Shown: positions 19,502-29,505, counted from the first letter of the stretch. The stretch is 35,316 nt of DNA from Candidatus Accumulibacter regalis (GCA_000585075.1 JEMY01000043.1:14846-50161); one strand, 5' to 3'. Notes: generated by a model from the sequence alone, not told the origin. Translations and numbers: made by a program.

Positions 19502-20583
19502 GCGCGCAGGGAGCGGCTGGCGCGATCGGCAAGACCCTTCTGGTCATGGCCGGGGGTACGGGTGGACACGTCTTCCCGGGACTGGCGGTGGCCGACCTGC
19601 TCAGCAGTCGCAACTGGAAAGTCGTCTGGATGGGCGCCCCGGGGAGCATGGAAGCGAAGCTGGTTCCCGGGCGTGGCTATGAAATGGCCTGGGTCCGTTT
19701 TGCCGCCCTGCGTGGCAAGGGCCTGCTGCGCAAGCTGCTGCTCCCCTTCCACCTGCTCTGCGCGTGCTGGCAGGCGCAGCGTGAACTTCGCCGCGTGCAG
19801 CCGGACGTGGTACTCGGGATGGGTGGTTACATCAGTTTCCCCGGCGGCCTGATGGCGGTCCTGTTGCGCTATCCGCTGGTGATTCACGAGCAGAACTCGG
19901 TTGCCGGCCTGGCCAACAGGGTCCTTGCCAAGTTCGCCGACCGGGTCGCCTGCGGCTTTCCTGACGTCCTGCCCAAGGGCGTTTGGGTAGGCAACCCGTT
20001 GCGCCCGGAAATGAACCGTGTGCCAGCGCCGGCTGTTCGCCTCGCCGGCCGCCAGCCACCGCTGCACCTGCTCGTCCTCGGAGGCAGCCTGGGCGCCGCG
20101 GCGCTCAACGAAATGGTCCCCAAGGGGCTGGCCCTGATCGACGCCGCGGCGCGTCCGGAAGTGGTTCATCAGGCGGGCGAGAAACATCTCGCGCAGCTGC
20201 AGGAGAACTACCGGGCGGCTGGGGTGCAGGCGCACTGTGCGGCGTTCATCGACGACATGGCCGCTGCCTACCAATGGGCTGATCTGGTGCTCTGTCGGGC
20301 TGGCGCGCTGACCGTCGCCGAGCTGGCCGCGACCGGTGTGGCCAGCGTTCTGGTGCCCTTTCCCTACGCCGTCGACGACCACCAGACCGCCAACGCCCGC
20401 TTCCTGTCGCGGGCTGGCGGCGCCACCCTGCTGCCGCAGAGCGAGCTGACTCCGGAAGCCATCGGTGTGCTGGGCAACTATTCCCATGCGCAGCTTGCGC
20501 AAATGGCCGCGCAGGCGCACCAACTGGCCAAGCCGGAGGCCGCCGCAGACGTGGCACGAATGTGTGAGGAACTGGTGCAGTGA
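19498..20583 (+). CDS. murG: Lipid II synthase MurG
   Basis: A 361-residue GT-B glycosyltransferase on the inner face of the membrane that adds GlcNAc from UDP-GlcNAc to lipid I. N-domain glycine loop [42 protein letters not shown], and the C-domain [64 protein letters not shown]. The ATG at 19498 overlaps the ftsW stop. An earlier in-frame ATG would add 12 residues inside ftsW. The stop overlaps the murC GTG start. Confidence 0.97.
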   Translation: MSAQGAAGAIGKTLLVMAGGTGGHVFPGLAVADLLSSRNWKVVWMGAPGSMEAKLVPGRGYEMAWVRFAALRGKGLLRKLLLPFHLLCACWQAQRELRRVQPDVVLGMGGYISFPGGLMAVLLRYPLVIHEQNSVAGLANRVLAKFADRVACGFPDVLPKGVWVGNPLRPEMNRVPAPAVRLAGRQPPLHLLVLGGSLGAAALNEMVPKGLALIDAAARPEVVHQAGEKHLAQLQENYRAAGVQAHCAAFIDDMAAAYQWADLVLCRAGALTVAELAATGVASVLVPFPYAVDDHQTANARFLSRAGGATLLPQSELTPEAIGVLGNYSHAQLAQMAAQAHQLAKPEAAADVARMCEELVQ

Positions 20584-21968
20584 AGCATAAGGTCAAGACC
20601 ATCCATTTCGTTGGCATCGGTGGCGCCGGCATGAGCGGCATCGCCGAAGTGCTCGCCAATCTCGGCTTCAAGGTCAGCGGCTCCGACCTCGCCGAGAGTC
20701 CGGTGACCCGGCGCCTCTCGGCGCTCGGCGTGCGTACCGTGCTCGGGCACGCTGCCGAAAACGTTGATGGCGCCGACGCGGTGGTCGTGTCGTCGGCGGT
20801 AAAGGAGGACAATCCCGAGGTCGTCGCCGCGCGGCAGCGCAAGGTGCCTGTCGTTCCCCGGGCACAGATGCTGGCCGAGTTGATGCGCCTGAAGCAGGGA
20901 ATCGCCGTCGCCGGGACGCACGGCAAGACGACGACGACCAGCCTGACGGCGTCGATTCTTGCCGAGGGAGGGATGGACCCGACTTTTGTCATCGGCGGAC
21001 GCCTGAACGCCGCCGGCGCCAACGCCCGCCTCGGCTCCGGCGAGTTTCTCGTCGCCGAAGCCGACGAGTCCGACGCCTCGTTCCTGTTTCTTTCGCCGGT
21101 GATCTCGGTGGTGACTAATATCGACGCCGATCACATGGAAACCTACGGCCACGATTTCAATCGCCTGAAGCAGGCTTTCGTCGATTTTCTCCAGCGCCTG
21201 CCGTTCTACGGCGTTGCCGTGCTCTGCGCCGACGATGCCAATGTCCGCGAAATCATGCCCATGGTCAGCAAGCAGATCGTCACCTACGGCATCGACGCTG
21301 CAGCCAACGTCTATGCGGAGAACATCGTCGCCGATCACGGCCAGATGCATTTCGATTGCGTCCGGGTCAACGGCAACATCAGCCGCCTGCCGGTTACCGT
21401 CAATCTGCCGGGACGGCACAACGTCCTCAATGCCTTGGCGGCGATCGCCGTGGCCAGCGAGCTGGGGGTTTCCGATCAGGCGATCGTCAGGGCGCTCACC
21501 GGGTTCACCGGCGTCGACCGCCGCTTCCAACGTTACGGCGAGGTCAGTTTGCCAGGCGGTGGCTGCTTCAGTCTGGTCGACGACTACGGTCATCACCCTG
21601 TTGAGATGCGGGCGACGATCGCCGCCGCTCGTGGCGCCTTCCCGGGTCGTCGCCTGTTGCTCGCCTTTCAGCCACATCGCTATACCCGTACGCGCGACTG
21701 CTTCGAGGATTTTGTGAGCGTTCTGGGGGCCGTCGACGCCCTCGTGTTGAGCGAAGTCTACGCGGCCGGCGAACCGGCGATTGTCGCTGCCGATGGCCGC
21801 GCGCTGGCGCGCGCGCTGCGCGTCGCGGGCAAGGTCGAACCGCTATTCGTCGACCATGTCGGCGACCTGCCACAAGCGATTCTCGCCATCGCTCGCGATG
21901 GCGACGTGGTGATGACCATGGGGGCTGGTTCCATCGGCGCTGTCCCTGGCAAGCTGGTGGCGGGCTAG
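20580..21968 (+). CDS. murC: UDP-MurNAc:L-alanine ligase MurC
   Basis: A 462-residue Mur ligase that begins peptide-stem synthesis by adding L-alanine to UDP-MurNAc. N-terminal [21 protein letters not shown] loop [35 protein letters not shown], then [15 protein letters not shown] and [11 protein letters not shown] near the C-terminus. GTG start overlaps the murG TGA by 4 nt. ddlB starts 1 nt after its stop. Confidence 0.97.
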   Translation: MKHKVKTIHFVGIGGAGMSGIAEVLANLGFKVSGSDLAESPVTRRLSALGVRTVLGHAAENVDGADAVVVSSAVKEDNPEVVAARQRKVPVVPRAQMLAELMRLKQGIAVAGTHGKTTTTSLTASILAEGGMDPTFVIGGRLNAAGANARLGSGEFLVAEADESDASFLFLSPVISVVTNIDADHMETYGHDFNRLKQAFVDFLQRLPFYGVAVLCADDANVREIMPMVSKQIVTYGIDAAANVYAENIVADHGQMHFDCVRVNGNISRLPVTVNLPGRHNVLNALAAIAVASELGVSDQAIVRALTGFTGVDRRFQRYGEVSLPGGGCFSLVDDYGHHPVEMRATIAAARGAFPGRRLLLAFQPHRYTRTRDCFEDFVSVLGAVDALVLSEVYAAGEPAIVAADGRALARALRVAGKVEPLFVDHVGDLPQAILAIARDGDVVMTMGAGSIGAVPGKLVAG

Positions 21969-21969
21969 G

Positions 21970-22905
21970 ATGGCGACCGTGAACAGCAACAACTTCGGCA
22001 AGGTGGCCGTCCTCTTCGGCGGGCGTTCGGCCGAGCGGGAAGTCTCGCTGAACAGCGGCTCACGGGTACTCGCCGCCTTGCGCCGGCAGGGTGTCGACGC
22101 GCACGCCTTCGATCCGGCGACGCGCAAGCTTGACGACCTGGCGGCCTTCGACCGTGCCTTCATTGCCCTGCATGGGCGCTATGGAGAAGACGGGACGATC
22201 CAGGGGGTTCTCGAACTGATGGGAATTCCCTACACCGGTAGCGGTGTGATGGCTTCGGCAATCGGCATGGACAAGTGGCGCAGCAAGATGCTCTGGCACG
22301 CCGCTGGCGTGCCGGTACCCCACTACGTGATGCTCGCCGCCGATAGCGACCACGCCGTCGTCGAAAGCTCGCTGGGCCTGCCGCTGTTCGTCAAACCGGC
22401 CTGCGAGGGTTCGTCGATCGGGATCAGCAAAGTCAAGCAAACGGGCGAGCTGGGCGCGGCGTATGCTGCCGCTGCGCAACATGATTCGCTGGTCATCGCC
22501 GAGCGCGCAATCCTTGGCGGCGAGTATACGGTCGCCATTCTCGGCGAGCAGGCGCTGCCGATCATCAAGATCGAGCCGATCACCGAGTTCTACGATTACG
22601 AGGCCAAGTACCTGCGCGACGACACCGCTTACCGCTGTCCTTGCGGCCTGCCGGAAAGCCGCGAGCGCGAACTTCGCGCCCAGGCCCTGCATGCCTTCCG
22701 CATCCTCGGCGGGCGCGGTTGGGGGCGGGTCGACTTCCTGATGGACCCGCCGGCGGACGACGGGTCGCGCAAGGCCTACTTCCTTGAAGTGAACACCTCG
22801 CCGGGAATGACCGATCACTCGCTGGTGCCGATGGCCGCCCGCGCTGCCGGGATTTCCTACGACGAGCTGGTCGTCCGCGTTCTTGCTCTTGCTGCCCTGG
22901 GATGA
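21970..22905 (+). CDS. ddlB: D-alanine--D-alanine ligase DdlB
   Basis: A 311-residue ATP-grasp ligase joining two D-alanines for MurF. Motifs: [75 protein letters not shown] (omega loop), [10 protein letters not shown] and [15 protein letters not shown] with the metal-binding Glu/Asn. Length matches the family (about 306). ftsQ follows after 3 nt. Confidence 0.97.
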   Translation: MATVNSNNFGKVAVLFGGRSAEREVSLNSGSRVLAALRRQGVDAHAFDPATRKLDDLAAFDRAFIALHGRYGEDGTIQGVLELMGIPYTGSGVMASAIGMDKWRSKMLWHAAGVPVPHYVMLAADSDHAVVESSLGLPLFVKPACEGSSIGISKVKQTGELGAAYAAAAQHDSLVIAERAILGGEYTVAILGEQALPIIKIEPITEFYDYEAKYLRDDTAYRCPCGLPESRERELRAQALHAFRILGGRGWGRVDFLMDPPADDGSRKAYFLEVNTSPGMTDHSLVPMAARAAGISYDELVVRVLALAALG

Positions 22906-22908
22906 GCG

Positions 22909-23661
22909 ATGTGGCACAAACCGCAATTGATGACCGCTGTTGCAGATCTGCTCTTGCTGGCCGCCGGTGCGGCCTTGCTGGTTGCGGCGGTGATCTGGGG
23001 TGCGCCGCGCATGCGCCTGATTCCGCTCAACGAGGTGCGGGTGACGCACGAGCTGCAGTCGGTTCAGCGCAGCGACGTCGAACAGGCGCTGGAGGATCTG
23101 CTGCGTGGCAGCTTCCTGACGGTCAATCTGGAAGCCTTGCGTCTGGCGCTCGAACAATTGCCCTGGGTGCGGCATGCCGAAGTGTGGCGGAAGTGGCCGG
23201 CGCGTATCGACGTCAGGATCGAAGAGCAGCAGGCGGTTGCGCATTGGGGCGAGGGACGTGGCGAGCTGGTCAATATTTTCGGCGAGGTCTTTGCCGCATC
23301 GTTACCCGAAGGGCAACGCCTGCCGCGGCTCAGCGGACCGAGCGGATCGGCGGGCGATGTACTGCGCCGGCACGAGGAGTTTGCGCGGGTCCTGCGGCCG
23401 ATCGGTCGGCAACCGGTACAGGTGGCCCTGTCGCCGCGTCTGGCCTGGGCGCTGGAACTGGAGGACGGGATGTTGGTTGAGCTCGGTCGCGAGCAGGCGA
23501 AGGCGCCGATTCGGATGCGTCTGCAGCGTTTCGTCGACTACTACCCGACGCTGTCGGATACCCGCCATGGGCGGCCGTTGGCGGTGGACATGCGGTATCC
23601 CAACGGCTTTGCACTGCGCTTCCCAGCCAGTGCGGGTCACGAAGTCAAAGGAAAGAAATGA
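22909..23661 (+). CDS. ftsQ: Cell division protein FtsQ
   Basis: A 250-residue bitopic membrane protein bridging FtsA-side and periplasmic divisome parts, binding FtsB-FtsL. One N-terminal helix (about 9-30), then a POTRA domain (about 36-105, IPLNEVRVTHELQSVQRSDVEQAL ... LPWVRHAEVWRKWPARIDVRIEEQQAVAHW) and the beta domain (about 108-245). Sequence conservation in this family is low, and position between ddlB and ftsA supports the call. The stop overlaps the ftsA ATG. Confidence 0.93.
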   Translation: MWHKPQLMTAVADLLLLAAGAALLVAAVIWGAPRMRLIPLNEVRVTHELQSVQRSDVEQALEDLLRGSFLTVNLEALRLALEQLPWVRHAEVWRKWPARIDVRIEEQQAVAHWGEGRGELVNIFGEVFAASLPEGQRLPRLSGPSGSAGDVLRRHEEFARVLRPIGRQPVQVALSPRLAWALELEDGMLVELGREQAKAPIRMRLQRFVDYYPTLSDTRHGRPLAVDMRYPNGFALRFPASAGHEVKGKK

Positions 23662-24887
23662 GCAGGGATAGCAAAGATCTGATCGTCGGACTCGACATCG
23701 GCACGTCTAAGATCGTGGCGCTGGTCGCTGAACTCACTCCGGAAGGGCGAGTAAACGTAATTGGCATGGGCCAGCAGGAATCGCGGGGGCTCAAGAAGGG
23801 AGTCGTGGTCAACATCGAGGAGACCGTGGCGACCATTTCGCGCGTCCTGCAGGAAGTCGAACTGATGGCCGATTGCAAGGTTCGCGACGTCTATACCGGC
23901 ATTGCCGGCAGCCATATCCGCAGCTTCAATTCGAATGGAATGGTGGCCATCAAGGACCGCGAAGTCACTCCGATGGACGTCGAGCGGGTGATCGAAACGG
24001 CGCGCGCCATGCCCATTCCCGCCGATCAGGAGATCCTGCACATCCTGACCCAGGAGTTCATCATCGACGATCAGGATGGCATCCGCGAACCGATCGGGAT
24101 GAGCGGCTTTCGCCTCGAGGTCAAGGTGCACATCGTCACCGGCGCAGTCTCGGCGGCGCAGAACATCATCAAGTGTGTTCGTCGCTGCGGGCTGGAAGTC
24201 AACGATCTCGTTCTGCAGCCCCTGGCTTCGAGTTGCGCCGTGCTTTCCGAGGATGAAAAGGACCTCGGCATCTGTCTGATCGACATCGGTGGCGGCACCA
24301 CCGATCTGGCCGTGTGGACGCAAGGCGCCATTCGCCATACCTCGGTGATCCCCATCGCCGGCGACCAGATCACCAATGACATCGCCATGGCTTTGCGCAC
24401 GCCCACGCGCGAGGCTGAAGACATCAAGCGCCGTTACGGGTGCGCGCTGGCCGACCTCGCCGACCCGGAAGACGCGCTCGAGGTCATTGGCGTCGACGAC
24501 CGGCCGTCGCGGAAGTTGTCGCGCCGCGCGCTCGCGGACGTCATCCAGCCACGCGTCGAGGAGCTCTTCGAGCTGATCCAGGCCGAGTTGCGCCGCTCGG
24601 GATTCGAGGACGTGCTCTCGTCAGGAATCGTGCTCACCGGCGGTGCCTCGGTGATGCCGGGGATGATCGAGCTCGGCGAAGAGATCTTTCACATGCCGGT
24701 ACGCCTGGGTATCCCCAAGTATCAGGGAGCCCTCGCCGACGTCGTCCAGAGCCCGCGCTTTGCGACTGCCTGCGGCCTTCTGCTCGAGGCGCAGACGCAG
24801 CGCAAGCGTGGCTTGAAGGTGCGTGAAACGAGAGACGTCAAACAGGTTTTCGGGCGCATGCGCTCGTGGTTCGAAAAGAACTTCTGA
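23658..24887 (+). CDS. ftsA: Cell division protein FtsA
   Basis: A 409-residue actin-like ATPase that tethers FtsZ to the membrane. Motifs: VGLDIGTSKIVALVAE (phosphate 1), the 1C SHS2-type subdomain (about 85-165), LIDIGGGTTDLAVW (phosphate 2), GDQITNDIAMAL and VLTGGASVMPGM (adenosine). The C-terminal RMRSWFEKNF is the amphipathic membrane-targeting helix. It starts with a 4-nt overlap with ftsQ. A 72-nt gap separates it from ftsZ, the largest gap within the cluster so far. Confidence 0.97.
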   Translation: MSRDSKDLIVGLDIGTSKIVALVAELTPEGRVNVIGMGQQESRGLKKGVVVNIEETVATISRVLQEVELMADCKVRDVYTGIAGSHIRSFNSNGMVAIKDREVTPMDVERVIETARAMPIPADQEILHILTQEFIIDDQDGIREPIGMSGFRLEVKVHIVTGAVSAAQNIIKCVRRCGLEVNDLVLQPLASSCAVLSEDEKDLGICLIDIGGGTTDLAVWTQGAIRHTSVIPIAGDQITNDIAMALRTPTREAEDIKRRYGCALADLADPEDALEVIGVDDRPSRKLSRRALADVIQPRVEELFELIQAELRRSGFEDVLSSGIVLTGGASVMPGMIELGEEIFHMPVRLGIPKYQGALADVVQSPRFATACGLLLEAQTQRKRGLKVRETRDVKQVFGRMRSWFEKNF

Positions 24888-24895
24888 CCCCGGCA

Positions 24896-24924
24896 GTGTC
24901 AGGTGTCAGGCCATTACCCACTTT
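24896..24924. repeat. Two-copy GTGTCAG heptamer and a lone MraZ-like box before ftsZ
   Basis: GTGTCAG occurs twice head to tail (24896-24902, 24903-24909). The unit resembles the GTGTTCG phase of the array at 4982-5065. CCCACTTT at 24917-24924 is AAAGTGGG on the other strand, the MraZ half-site, but only one copy is present. Function is unproven. Confidence 0.4.
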
Positions 24925-24959
24925 CAGCAGCAACCAAGCTTTTTGCAGAGGAGACGACA

Positions 24960-26135
24960 ATGTTTGAAATCATCGACAAAGAAGAACAGGGTGGTCACCG
25001 AGATACGGTGATCAAGGTCATCGGTATCGGTGGCGCCGGTGGTAACGCCGTCGATCACATGATCCGCGAAGGCGTCAATGGCGTCGATTTCATTGCCGCC
25101 AATACCGACTCGCAAGCGCTCGGCCGCAGCGTTGCCCTGCAGCGCCTGCAGCTTGGCAAGACGGGTCTTGGCGCCGGTGCAAAACCGGAGGCAGGGCGTA
25201 GCGCTGCCGAGGAAGAGCGCGCGGCCATCGCCGAGTCGCTGGCCGGTGCGCACATGGTCTTCATCACCGCCGGCATGGGCGGCGGCACGGGTACCGGTGC
25301 CGCGCCGATCGTCGCCGAGGTGGCACGCGAACTCGGCGTCCTGACCGTCGCCGTGGTGACCAAGCCTTTCGGCTTCGAGGGCAAGCGCCTGAAGATTGCC
25401 GAAGCCGGTATCGCCGAACTGCAGAAGCACGTCGATTCGCTGATCGTCATTCTCAATGACCGCCTGATGGACGTTCTTGGCGACGACGTGTCCATGGACG
25501 ATGCCTTCAAGGCGGCGGACAACGTCTTGCGCAATGCGGTTGGCGGGATTGCCGAGATCATCAATTTCCCTGGCCTGGTGAACGTCGACTTCGAGGACGT
25601 GCGCACGGTCATGGGAGAAATGGGGATGGCGATGATGGGCTCGGCCAGTGCCGCCGGTGTCGACCGGGCGCGGATTGCCGCCGAACGGGCGGTCGCCTCA
25701 CCGTTGCTCGAGGGGGTCAACCTTTCCGGGGCGAAGGGCGTGCTGGTCAATATCACCGCGACGCGTTCGTTGAAGATGAAGGAAGTCAACGAAGTCATGA
25801 ACACCGTCCGCGCCTTTGCCGCCGACGACGCGCACATTATCTTCGGTGCGGTCTACGACGAAAGCATCGACGAGGAAATTCGCGTGACGGTGGTCGCTAC
25901 CGGCCTCGGTCAGGCGCAGGCGAAAAGGCAGAGCTTTGAAGTGATCAATACATCGGCGACGCAGGCGACCGGTACCGACGGCCGTTTTGCCAACGGGCAG
26001 AGCATCGATTACTCGAGCCTGGATCAGACGCCGGCGGTTTTCCGCAAAGGGCGTAGCGCGACCGTCGAAGCGCTGGCCAACAGCGGTGTCGACCGCTGGG
26101 ATATCCCGGCGTTTCTCAGGAAACAGGCCGACTGA
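24960..26135 (+). CDS. ftsZ: Cell division GTPase FtsZ
   Basis: A 391-residue tubulin-like GTPase that forms the Z ring. N-terminal [18 protein letters not shown], the tubulin signature G107-G-G-T-G-T-G113, [18 protein letters not shown] (T7-type region), then a variable linker and the C-terminal peptide [14 protein letters not shown] that binds FtsA. The ATG at 24960 is preceded by AGAGGAGA, a strong ribosome site, suiting FtsZ's high abundance. An in-frame start 19 codons earlier lacks such a site and the family N-terminus. Confidence 0.97.
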   Translation: MFEIIDKEEQGGHRDTVIKVIGIGGAGGNAVDHMIREGVNGVDFIAANTDSQALGRSVALQRLQLGKTGLGAGAKPEAGRSAAEEERAAIAESLAGAHMVFITAGMGGGTGTGAAPIVAEVARELGVLTVAVVTKPFGFEGKRLKIAEAGIAELQKHVDSLIVILNDRLMDVLGDDVSMDDAFKAADNVLRNAVGGIAEIINFPGLVNVDFEDVRTVMGEMGMAMMGSASAAGVDRARIAAERAVASPLLEGVNLSGAKGVLVNITATRSLKMKEVNEVMNTVRAFAADDAHIIFGAVYDESIDEEIRVTVVATGLGQAQAKRQSFEVINTSATQATGTDGRFANGQSIDYSSLDQTPAVFRKGRSATVEALANSGVDRWDIPAFLRKQAD

Positions 26136-26194
26136 AGCCGGCCATGTGCTAACTCCTCTGCCGGGGTCGGCGCGTTTCAGGGCAGTTCAGACTG

Positions 26195-26203
26195 TGCTAA
26201 AAT
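26195..26203 (+). promoter_or_regulatory. lpxC: Extended -10 promoter for lpxC
   Basis: TGCTAAAAT is an extended -10 (TG, one base, TAAAAT) 29 nt before the lpxC start codon. The -35 at 17 nt is weak (TTTCAG, 26175-26180), as tolerated by extended -10 promoters. It suggests lpxC can be transcribed separately from ftsZ. Confidence 0.55.
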
Positions 26204-26232
26204 GCGTCGATTCCACCGGTTTTTTCAAGCAG

Positions 26233-27162
26233 ATGCTAAAGCAGCGAACACTCAAGTCCGTGATCCGCGCCGCTGGCGTCGGGCTCCATTCGGGCGTTAA
26301 GGTAAATATGTGCCTGCGGCCGGCTGCGCCGTCGACGGGAATCGTCTTTCGGCGCCTCGATCTCGATCCGGTCGTCGACTTGCCGGCATCGGCGGTGCTC
26401 GTCGGTGACACGCGCATGTGCTCGTGCCTGGAAGTCGACGGTGCCAAGGTGGGTACCATTGAACACCTGATGTCCGCATTCGCCGGCCTCGGCATCGACA
26501 ACGCCTTTGTCGATCTGGATGCCGCCGAAGTTCCGATACTCGACGGCTCGGCGTCGCCGTTTGTTTTTCTGATCCAGTCCGCCGGGATCGAAGAGCAACC
26601 CGTCGCGAAAAAATTCATCCGCGTGAAACGTCCGATCGAGGTTCGCGAGAGCGACCAGTCGGGGGAGAAGTGGGCGCGTTTCGAACCCTATGACGGTTTT
26701 CGCCTGAGCTTCTCGATTGGCTTCAATCATCCGGCGATTGACCGCACGGGTCAGTCGGTGAGCATCGATTTTGCGGAAAACTCCTACGCTCGCGAAGTGG
26801 CACGGGCGCGAACCTTCGGCTTCATGCAGGAGGTGGAGTGGTTGCGCGAGAACGGCCTTGCGCAAGGCGGCGGGCTCGATAACGCCGTCGTCCTTGACGA
26901 GTACCGCGTGCTGAATGCCGAGGGTTTGCGCTACAGCGACGAGTTCGTGAAACATAAGGTTCTCGACGCCATCGGCGACCTATACCTGCTCGGGAGCCCG
27001 CTACTCGCTTCGTTCGTCGCCCACAAGTCGGGGCACGCACTCAACAACGCGCTGGCTCGGCGACTGCTGGACAGTCCGGAAGCCTGGGAATACGTCAGTT
27101 TCGAAGACCGCGACCTGGCTCCACAGTCCCTGTCGCGCTGGCTGGCGTTGCCGGCGGTCTGA
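26233..27162 (+). CDS. lpxC: UDP-3-O-acyl-GlcNAc deacetylase LpxC
   Basis: A 309-residue zinc amidase performing the committed step of lipid A synthesis. N-terminal [21 protein letters not shown]. Zinc ligands by alignment are H78 ([16 protein letters not shown]), H241 and D245 (HKVLDAIGD). The active-site H264 lies in [15 protein letters not shown] and [18 protein letters not shown](Q)GG are also conserved. The ATG at 26233 matches the family N-terminus. A longer start would run into ftsZ. Position after ftsZ is standard in proteobacteria. Confidence 0.97.
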   Translation: MLKQRTLKSVIRAAGVGLHSGVKVNMCLRPAAPSTGIVFRRLDLDPVVDLPASAVLVGDTRMCSCLEVDGAKVGTIEHLMSAFAGLGIDNAFVDLDAAEVPILDGSASPFVFLIQSAGIEEQPVAKKFIRVKRPIEVRESDQSGEKWARFEPYDGFRLSFSIGFNHPAIDRTGQSVSIDFAENSYAREVARARTFGFMQEVEWLRENGLAQGGGLDNAVVLDEYRVLNAEGLRYSDEFVKHKVLDAIGDLYLLGSPLLASFVAHKSGHALNNALARRLLDSPEAWEYVSFEDRDLAPQSLSRWLALPAV

Positions 27163-27166
27163 CCCG

Positions 27167-27355
27167 GTGTGGTTGCTGCGCCTGCTGGCGGTTCTGACGG
27201 TGATTACCGTTGCCGGCGGGGTGGTGATCTTCCTGTTTACCCGAGACCCGCGCTACCTGCACTTCGCTTGGCGGCTCTTTCGCTACTCGCTGATCGTCGC
27301 CCTGCTGGTTTTCGCGCTGCTGATCCTCGAGCGTGTGGCGGTCATTCCTCTCTAG
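27167..27355 (+). CDS. Small two-helix membrane protein
   Basis: A 62-residue protein that is nearly all hydrophobic: helix one about 2-24, a charged turn (TRDPRYLHFAWRLFRY), helix two about 41-57. GTG start 4 nt after the lpxC stop suggests co-transcription. I do not recognise a named family. Its last 14 nt overlap the end of the convergent DUF721 gene. Confidence 0.6.
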   Translation: MWLLRLLAVLTVITVAGGVVIFLFTRDPRYLHFAWRLFRYSLIVALLVFALLILERVAVIPL

Positions 27356-27776
27356 CCGAGCGCGCCAACAACTGTTCGAGCGCGGAGCGCAACGGCGATA
27401 CCGGTAGCGATCCGCTGAGCGCGCTCAACTGCTCGCTGGCCCTTACGCTGAGCGGTCTTTGCGCCGGGACGTGGGGCGCCGCGGTGCGGGCTCGGGCTTG
27501 CACTTTGACCTGCAGCCCCCGACACTCAACCCCGCGCTTCAACAATTCGTCGACCAGCGTCGGTGCCATCTGGCGTAGCTTGGTTGCGACTGCGCCGCTG
27601 CTGGCGTGGATAAGTACGATCCCCGACTTGTAATTGGCCAGGCTGCTCGCCTGGCCGAGATGTGGTGGCGCAATCTCCTGAAACAGCCCGCCGAGCCTGG
27701 CCAGGAGCCTGGCATGCGCCAAGACCTTGCCAGCTCCGTCGGCGCCTTCAAGATAGTCGTGCAGTGAGTCGGTCAT
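27342..27776 (-). CDS. DciA-like DUF721 protein
   Basis: A 144-residue protein with a DUF721/DciA-type core of about residues 20-95: LGGLFQEIAPPHLGQASSLANYKSGIVLIHASSGAVATKLRQMAPTLVDEL. DciA proteins help load the replicative helicase in bacteria lacking DnaC. The family is often found beside lpxC/secA in betaproteobacteria. The C-terminal third is variable and arginine/serine-rich. Start at 27776 (MTDSLHDYLEG) is chosen. A longer start adds 26 basic residues unlike the family. The tail is convergent with and overlaps the small membrane protein gene. Confidence 0.72.
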   Translation of the reverse strand: MTDSLHDYLEGADGAGKVLAHARLLARLGGLFQEIAPPHLGQASSLANYKSGIVLIHASSGAVATKLRQMAPTLVDELLKRGVECRGLQVKVQARARTAAPHVPAQRPLSVRASEQLSALSGSLPVSPLRSALEQLLARSAREE

Positions 27777-27934
27777 CGGCCGTTTCTGGGGGAGGCTAGG
27801 CGTGCATCTTATTCTCGTCGCCAACCGTCTGGCAACCGCCAGAACCTTGACCATTGCCCCGCGCCTGGAGACGCTGCTGGTAGGAGGACTGCCGCCGCGT
27901 AGCCAGAGCTGGCCGCGAATGCGCCAGCCGGCGT

Positions 27935-28450
27935 TCAGCGCCGCTCATAGACGACGAAGTCGAAGAACGGGCCGCCCAAGCCTTTGCTGCCGGATGAGTC
28001 GTCGCTGCAGGTCCTCCCCGGGCGACGCGAGACCTCGCGCCACTCGGCGGGTGGAACCTCCGGGAAATAGCTGTCTCCCGCGCCGTCCTCGGCGACTTCG
28101 GTCAGGTACAGTCGACTTGCCAGCGCCAGCGTCTGTCGGTAGAGGTCGGCGCCACCGATGACGAATACCTCACCGGCATTCCCCGCCAGGCGCAGCGCCT
28201 CGTCGATCGAACCCGCCAGTGTCGCGCCGCTCGCCTGGTAGGTTGGGTTGCGGCTGACGACGATGTTGTGCCGATCCGGCAATGGTCGAAAAGCTGCCGG
28301 CAGCGATTCCCAGGTATTCCTTCCCATGATCACGGTCTTTCCGCGCGTCGCCTCGCGAAAGTGCTTCATGTCTTCGGGTAGGTGCCAAAGCAAGTTCTGC
28401 TGCCGGCCAATGGCGCCGTTTCTGGCAACGGCAGCAATCAGCGCGATCAC
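27935..28450 (-). CDS. folA: Dihydrofolate reductase
   Basis: A 171-residue enzyme regenerating tetrahydrofolate from the dihydrofolate produced by ThyA, encoded just upstream. Motifs: IAAVARNGAIGRQQNLLWHLPEDMKHF with catalytic D27, VIMGRNTWESLP, NIVVSRNP, VFVIGGADLYRQTL and YLTEV. Slightly longer than E. coli DHFR (159), with an extra serine/glycine-rich stretch near residues 147-157. GTG start. A possible 31-codon reading frame ends in a 4-nt overlap with this start. Confidence 0.95.
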   Translation of the reverse strand: MIALIAAVARNGAIGRQQNLLWHLPEDMKHFREATRGKTVIMGRNTWESLPAAFRPLPDRHNIVVSRNPTYQASGATLAGSIDEALRLAGNAGEVFVIGGADLYRQTLALASRLYLTEVAEDGAGDSYFPEVPPAEWREVSRRPGRTCSDDSSGSKGLGGPFFDFVVYERR

Positions 28451-28542
28451 TCGCCGCGCCTCCGCAAGCGATTGCCGCTCGCTCGGCAGCCGGCATCGGC
28501 GGCGAGGGCGTGGTTGAGCGAGTAGCGCTTGCCGTTATACAT
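28447..28542 (-). CDS. Possible 31-residue small protein between thyA and folA
   Basis: An ATG 4 nt after the thyA stop opens a frame, MYNGKRYSLNHALAADAGCR..., whose TGA overlaps the folA GTG by 4 nt. It may only couple translation of folA to thyA. No family is recognised, and a frame this short can arise by chance. Confidence 0.25.
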   Translation of the reverse strand: MYNGKRYSLNHALAADAGCRASGNRLRRRGE

Positions 28543-28546
28543 CGGA

Positions 28547-29368
28547 TCAGACGGCGACTGGCGCCGCGATGTGCGGGTGCGGATCGTAGCCTTCGAGGTT
28601 GAAGTCCTGAAAACGGAAAGCGAACAAATCGGTCACCTCGGGGTTCAGGCGCATCGTCGGCAGGGCGCGCGGCGGGCGGTCCAGTTGCAGCCGCGCCTGC
28701 TCAAAGTGATTGCTGTAGAGATGGGCGTCGCCAAAGCTATGCACAAACTCGCCCGGCCGGTAACCGCAAACCTGAGCCAGCATCAGAGTGAGCAGCGCGT
28801 ACGAGGCAATGTTGAACGGCACGCCAAGGAAGATGTCCGCGCTGCGCTGGTAGAGCTGACAGGAAAGTTTGGCACGGCGATCGCTGTCTGATGGCCCGGC
28901 GGGCGCGACGTAGAACTGGAAAAAAGCGTGGCAAGGCGGTAGCGCCATACGCTCGACGTCGGCTGGATTCCAGGCACTGACCAGGTGTCGGCGCGAGTCG
29001 GGGTCATTCTTCAGATTGTCGACCAGTTGAGCGATCTGGTCGATTTCGCGTCCGTCCGGCGTTTGCCAGTGACGCCACTGATGCCCATAGACCGGGCCAA
29101 GATCGCCATTGTGGTCGGCCCATTCGTCCCAGATGCGGACGCCGTTCTCGCGCAGATAGCGGACGTTGGTGTCACCTTGCAGGAACCACAGCAACTCGTG
29201 GATGATCGACGGCAGGTGCAGCTTCTTGGTCGTCAGCGCCGGGAACCCGGTACTGAGGTCGAAGCGCATCTGCCAGCCGAATACCGAGCGCGTGCCGGTG
29301 CCGGTGCGGTCTGCCTTGACCGTGCCATGTTCGAGAACATGGCGCATCAGGTGGAGATACTGCTGCAT
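28547..29368 (-). CDS. thyA: Thymidylate synthase
   Basis: A 273-residue enzyme making dTMP from dUMP with methylene-tetrahydrofolate. The nucleophile C146 lies in [92 protein letters not shown] and GDAHLYSNH are all present. It is 9 residues longer than E. coli ThyA because of an insert ([11 protein letters not shown]) after FQFYVA. The start [12 protein letters not shown] at 29368 fits the family. A start 32 codons earlier is not conserved. Confidence 0.96.
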   Translation of the reverse strand: MQQYLHLMRHVLEHGTVKADRTGTGTRSVFGWQMRFDLSTGFPALTTKKLHLPSIIHELLWFLQGDTNVRYLRENGVRIWDEWADHNGDLGPVYGHQWRHWQTPDGREIDQIAQLVDNLKNDPDSRRHLVSAWNPADVERMALPPCHAFFQFYVAPAGPSDSDRRAKLSCQLYQRSADIFLGVPFNIASYALLTLMLAQVCGYRPGEFVHSFGDAHLYSNHFEQARLQLDRPPRALPTMRLNPEVTDLFAFRFQDFNLEGYDPHPHIAAPVAV

Positions 29369-29411
29369 GCTTTTGGCCGATGGTTGATTCAGGCCGAATT
29401 GTAGAGTAATC

Positions 29412-29436
29412 GACAGCCCCTCGCTGTCCGAGGGCT
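29412..29436. other. Two overlapping, mutually exclusive inverted repeats upstream of thyA
   Basis: GACAGC/GCTGTC (29412-29417, 29423-29428) and CCCTCG/CGAGGG (29418-29423, 29429-29434, extendable with one bulge) share bases, so only one can pair at a time. Could be a regulator site or, if transcribed, an RNA switch. Confidence 0.35.
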
Positions 29437-29499
29437 CACCCGCTCCTGCCTTCTCAGTGCCCAAGCCGCATCCGGCAGCCGTTGGCGCGCGTCCTGGTT

Positions 29500-29505
29500 T
29501 ACAAT
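29500..29505 (+). promoter_or_regulatory. Possible -10 for the PilZ-like gene
   Basis: TACAAT 43 nt before the start codon, in the 180-nt divergent gap with thyA. No -35 at standard spacing. A second TACAAT lies on the minus strand at 29398-29403 in front of thyA. Confidence 0.3.
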
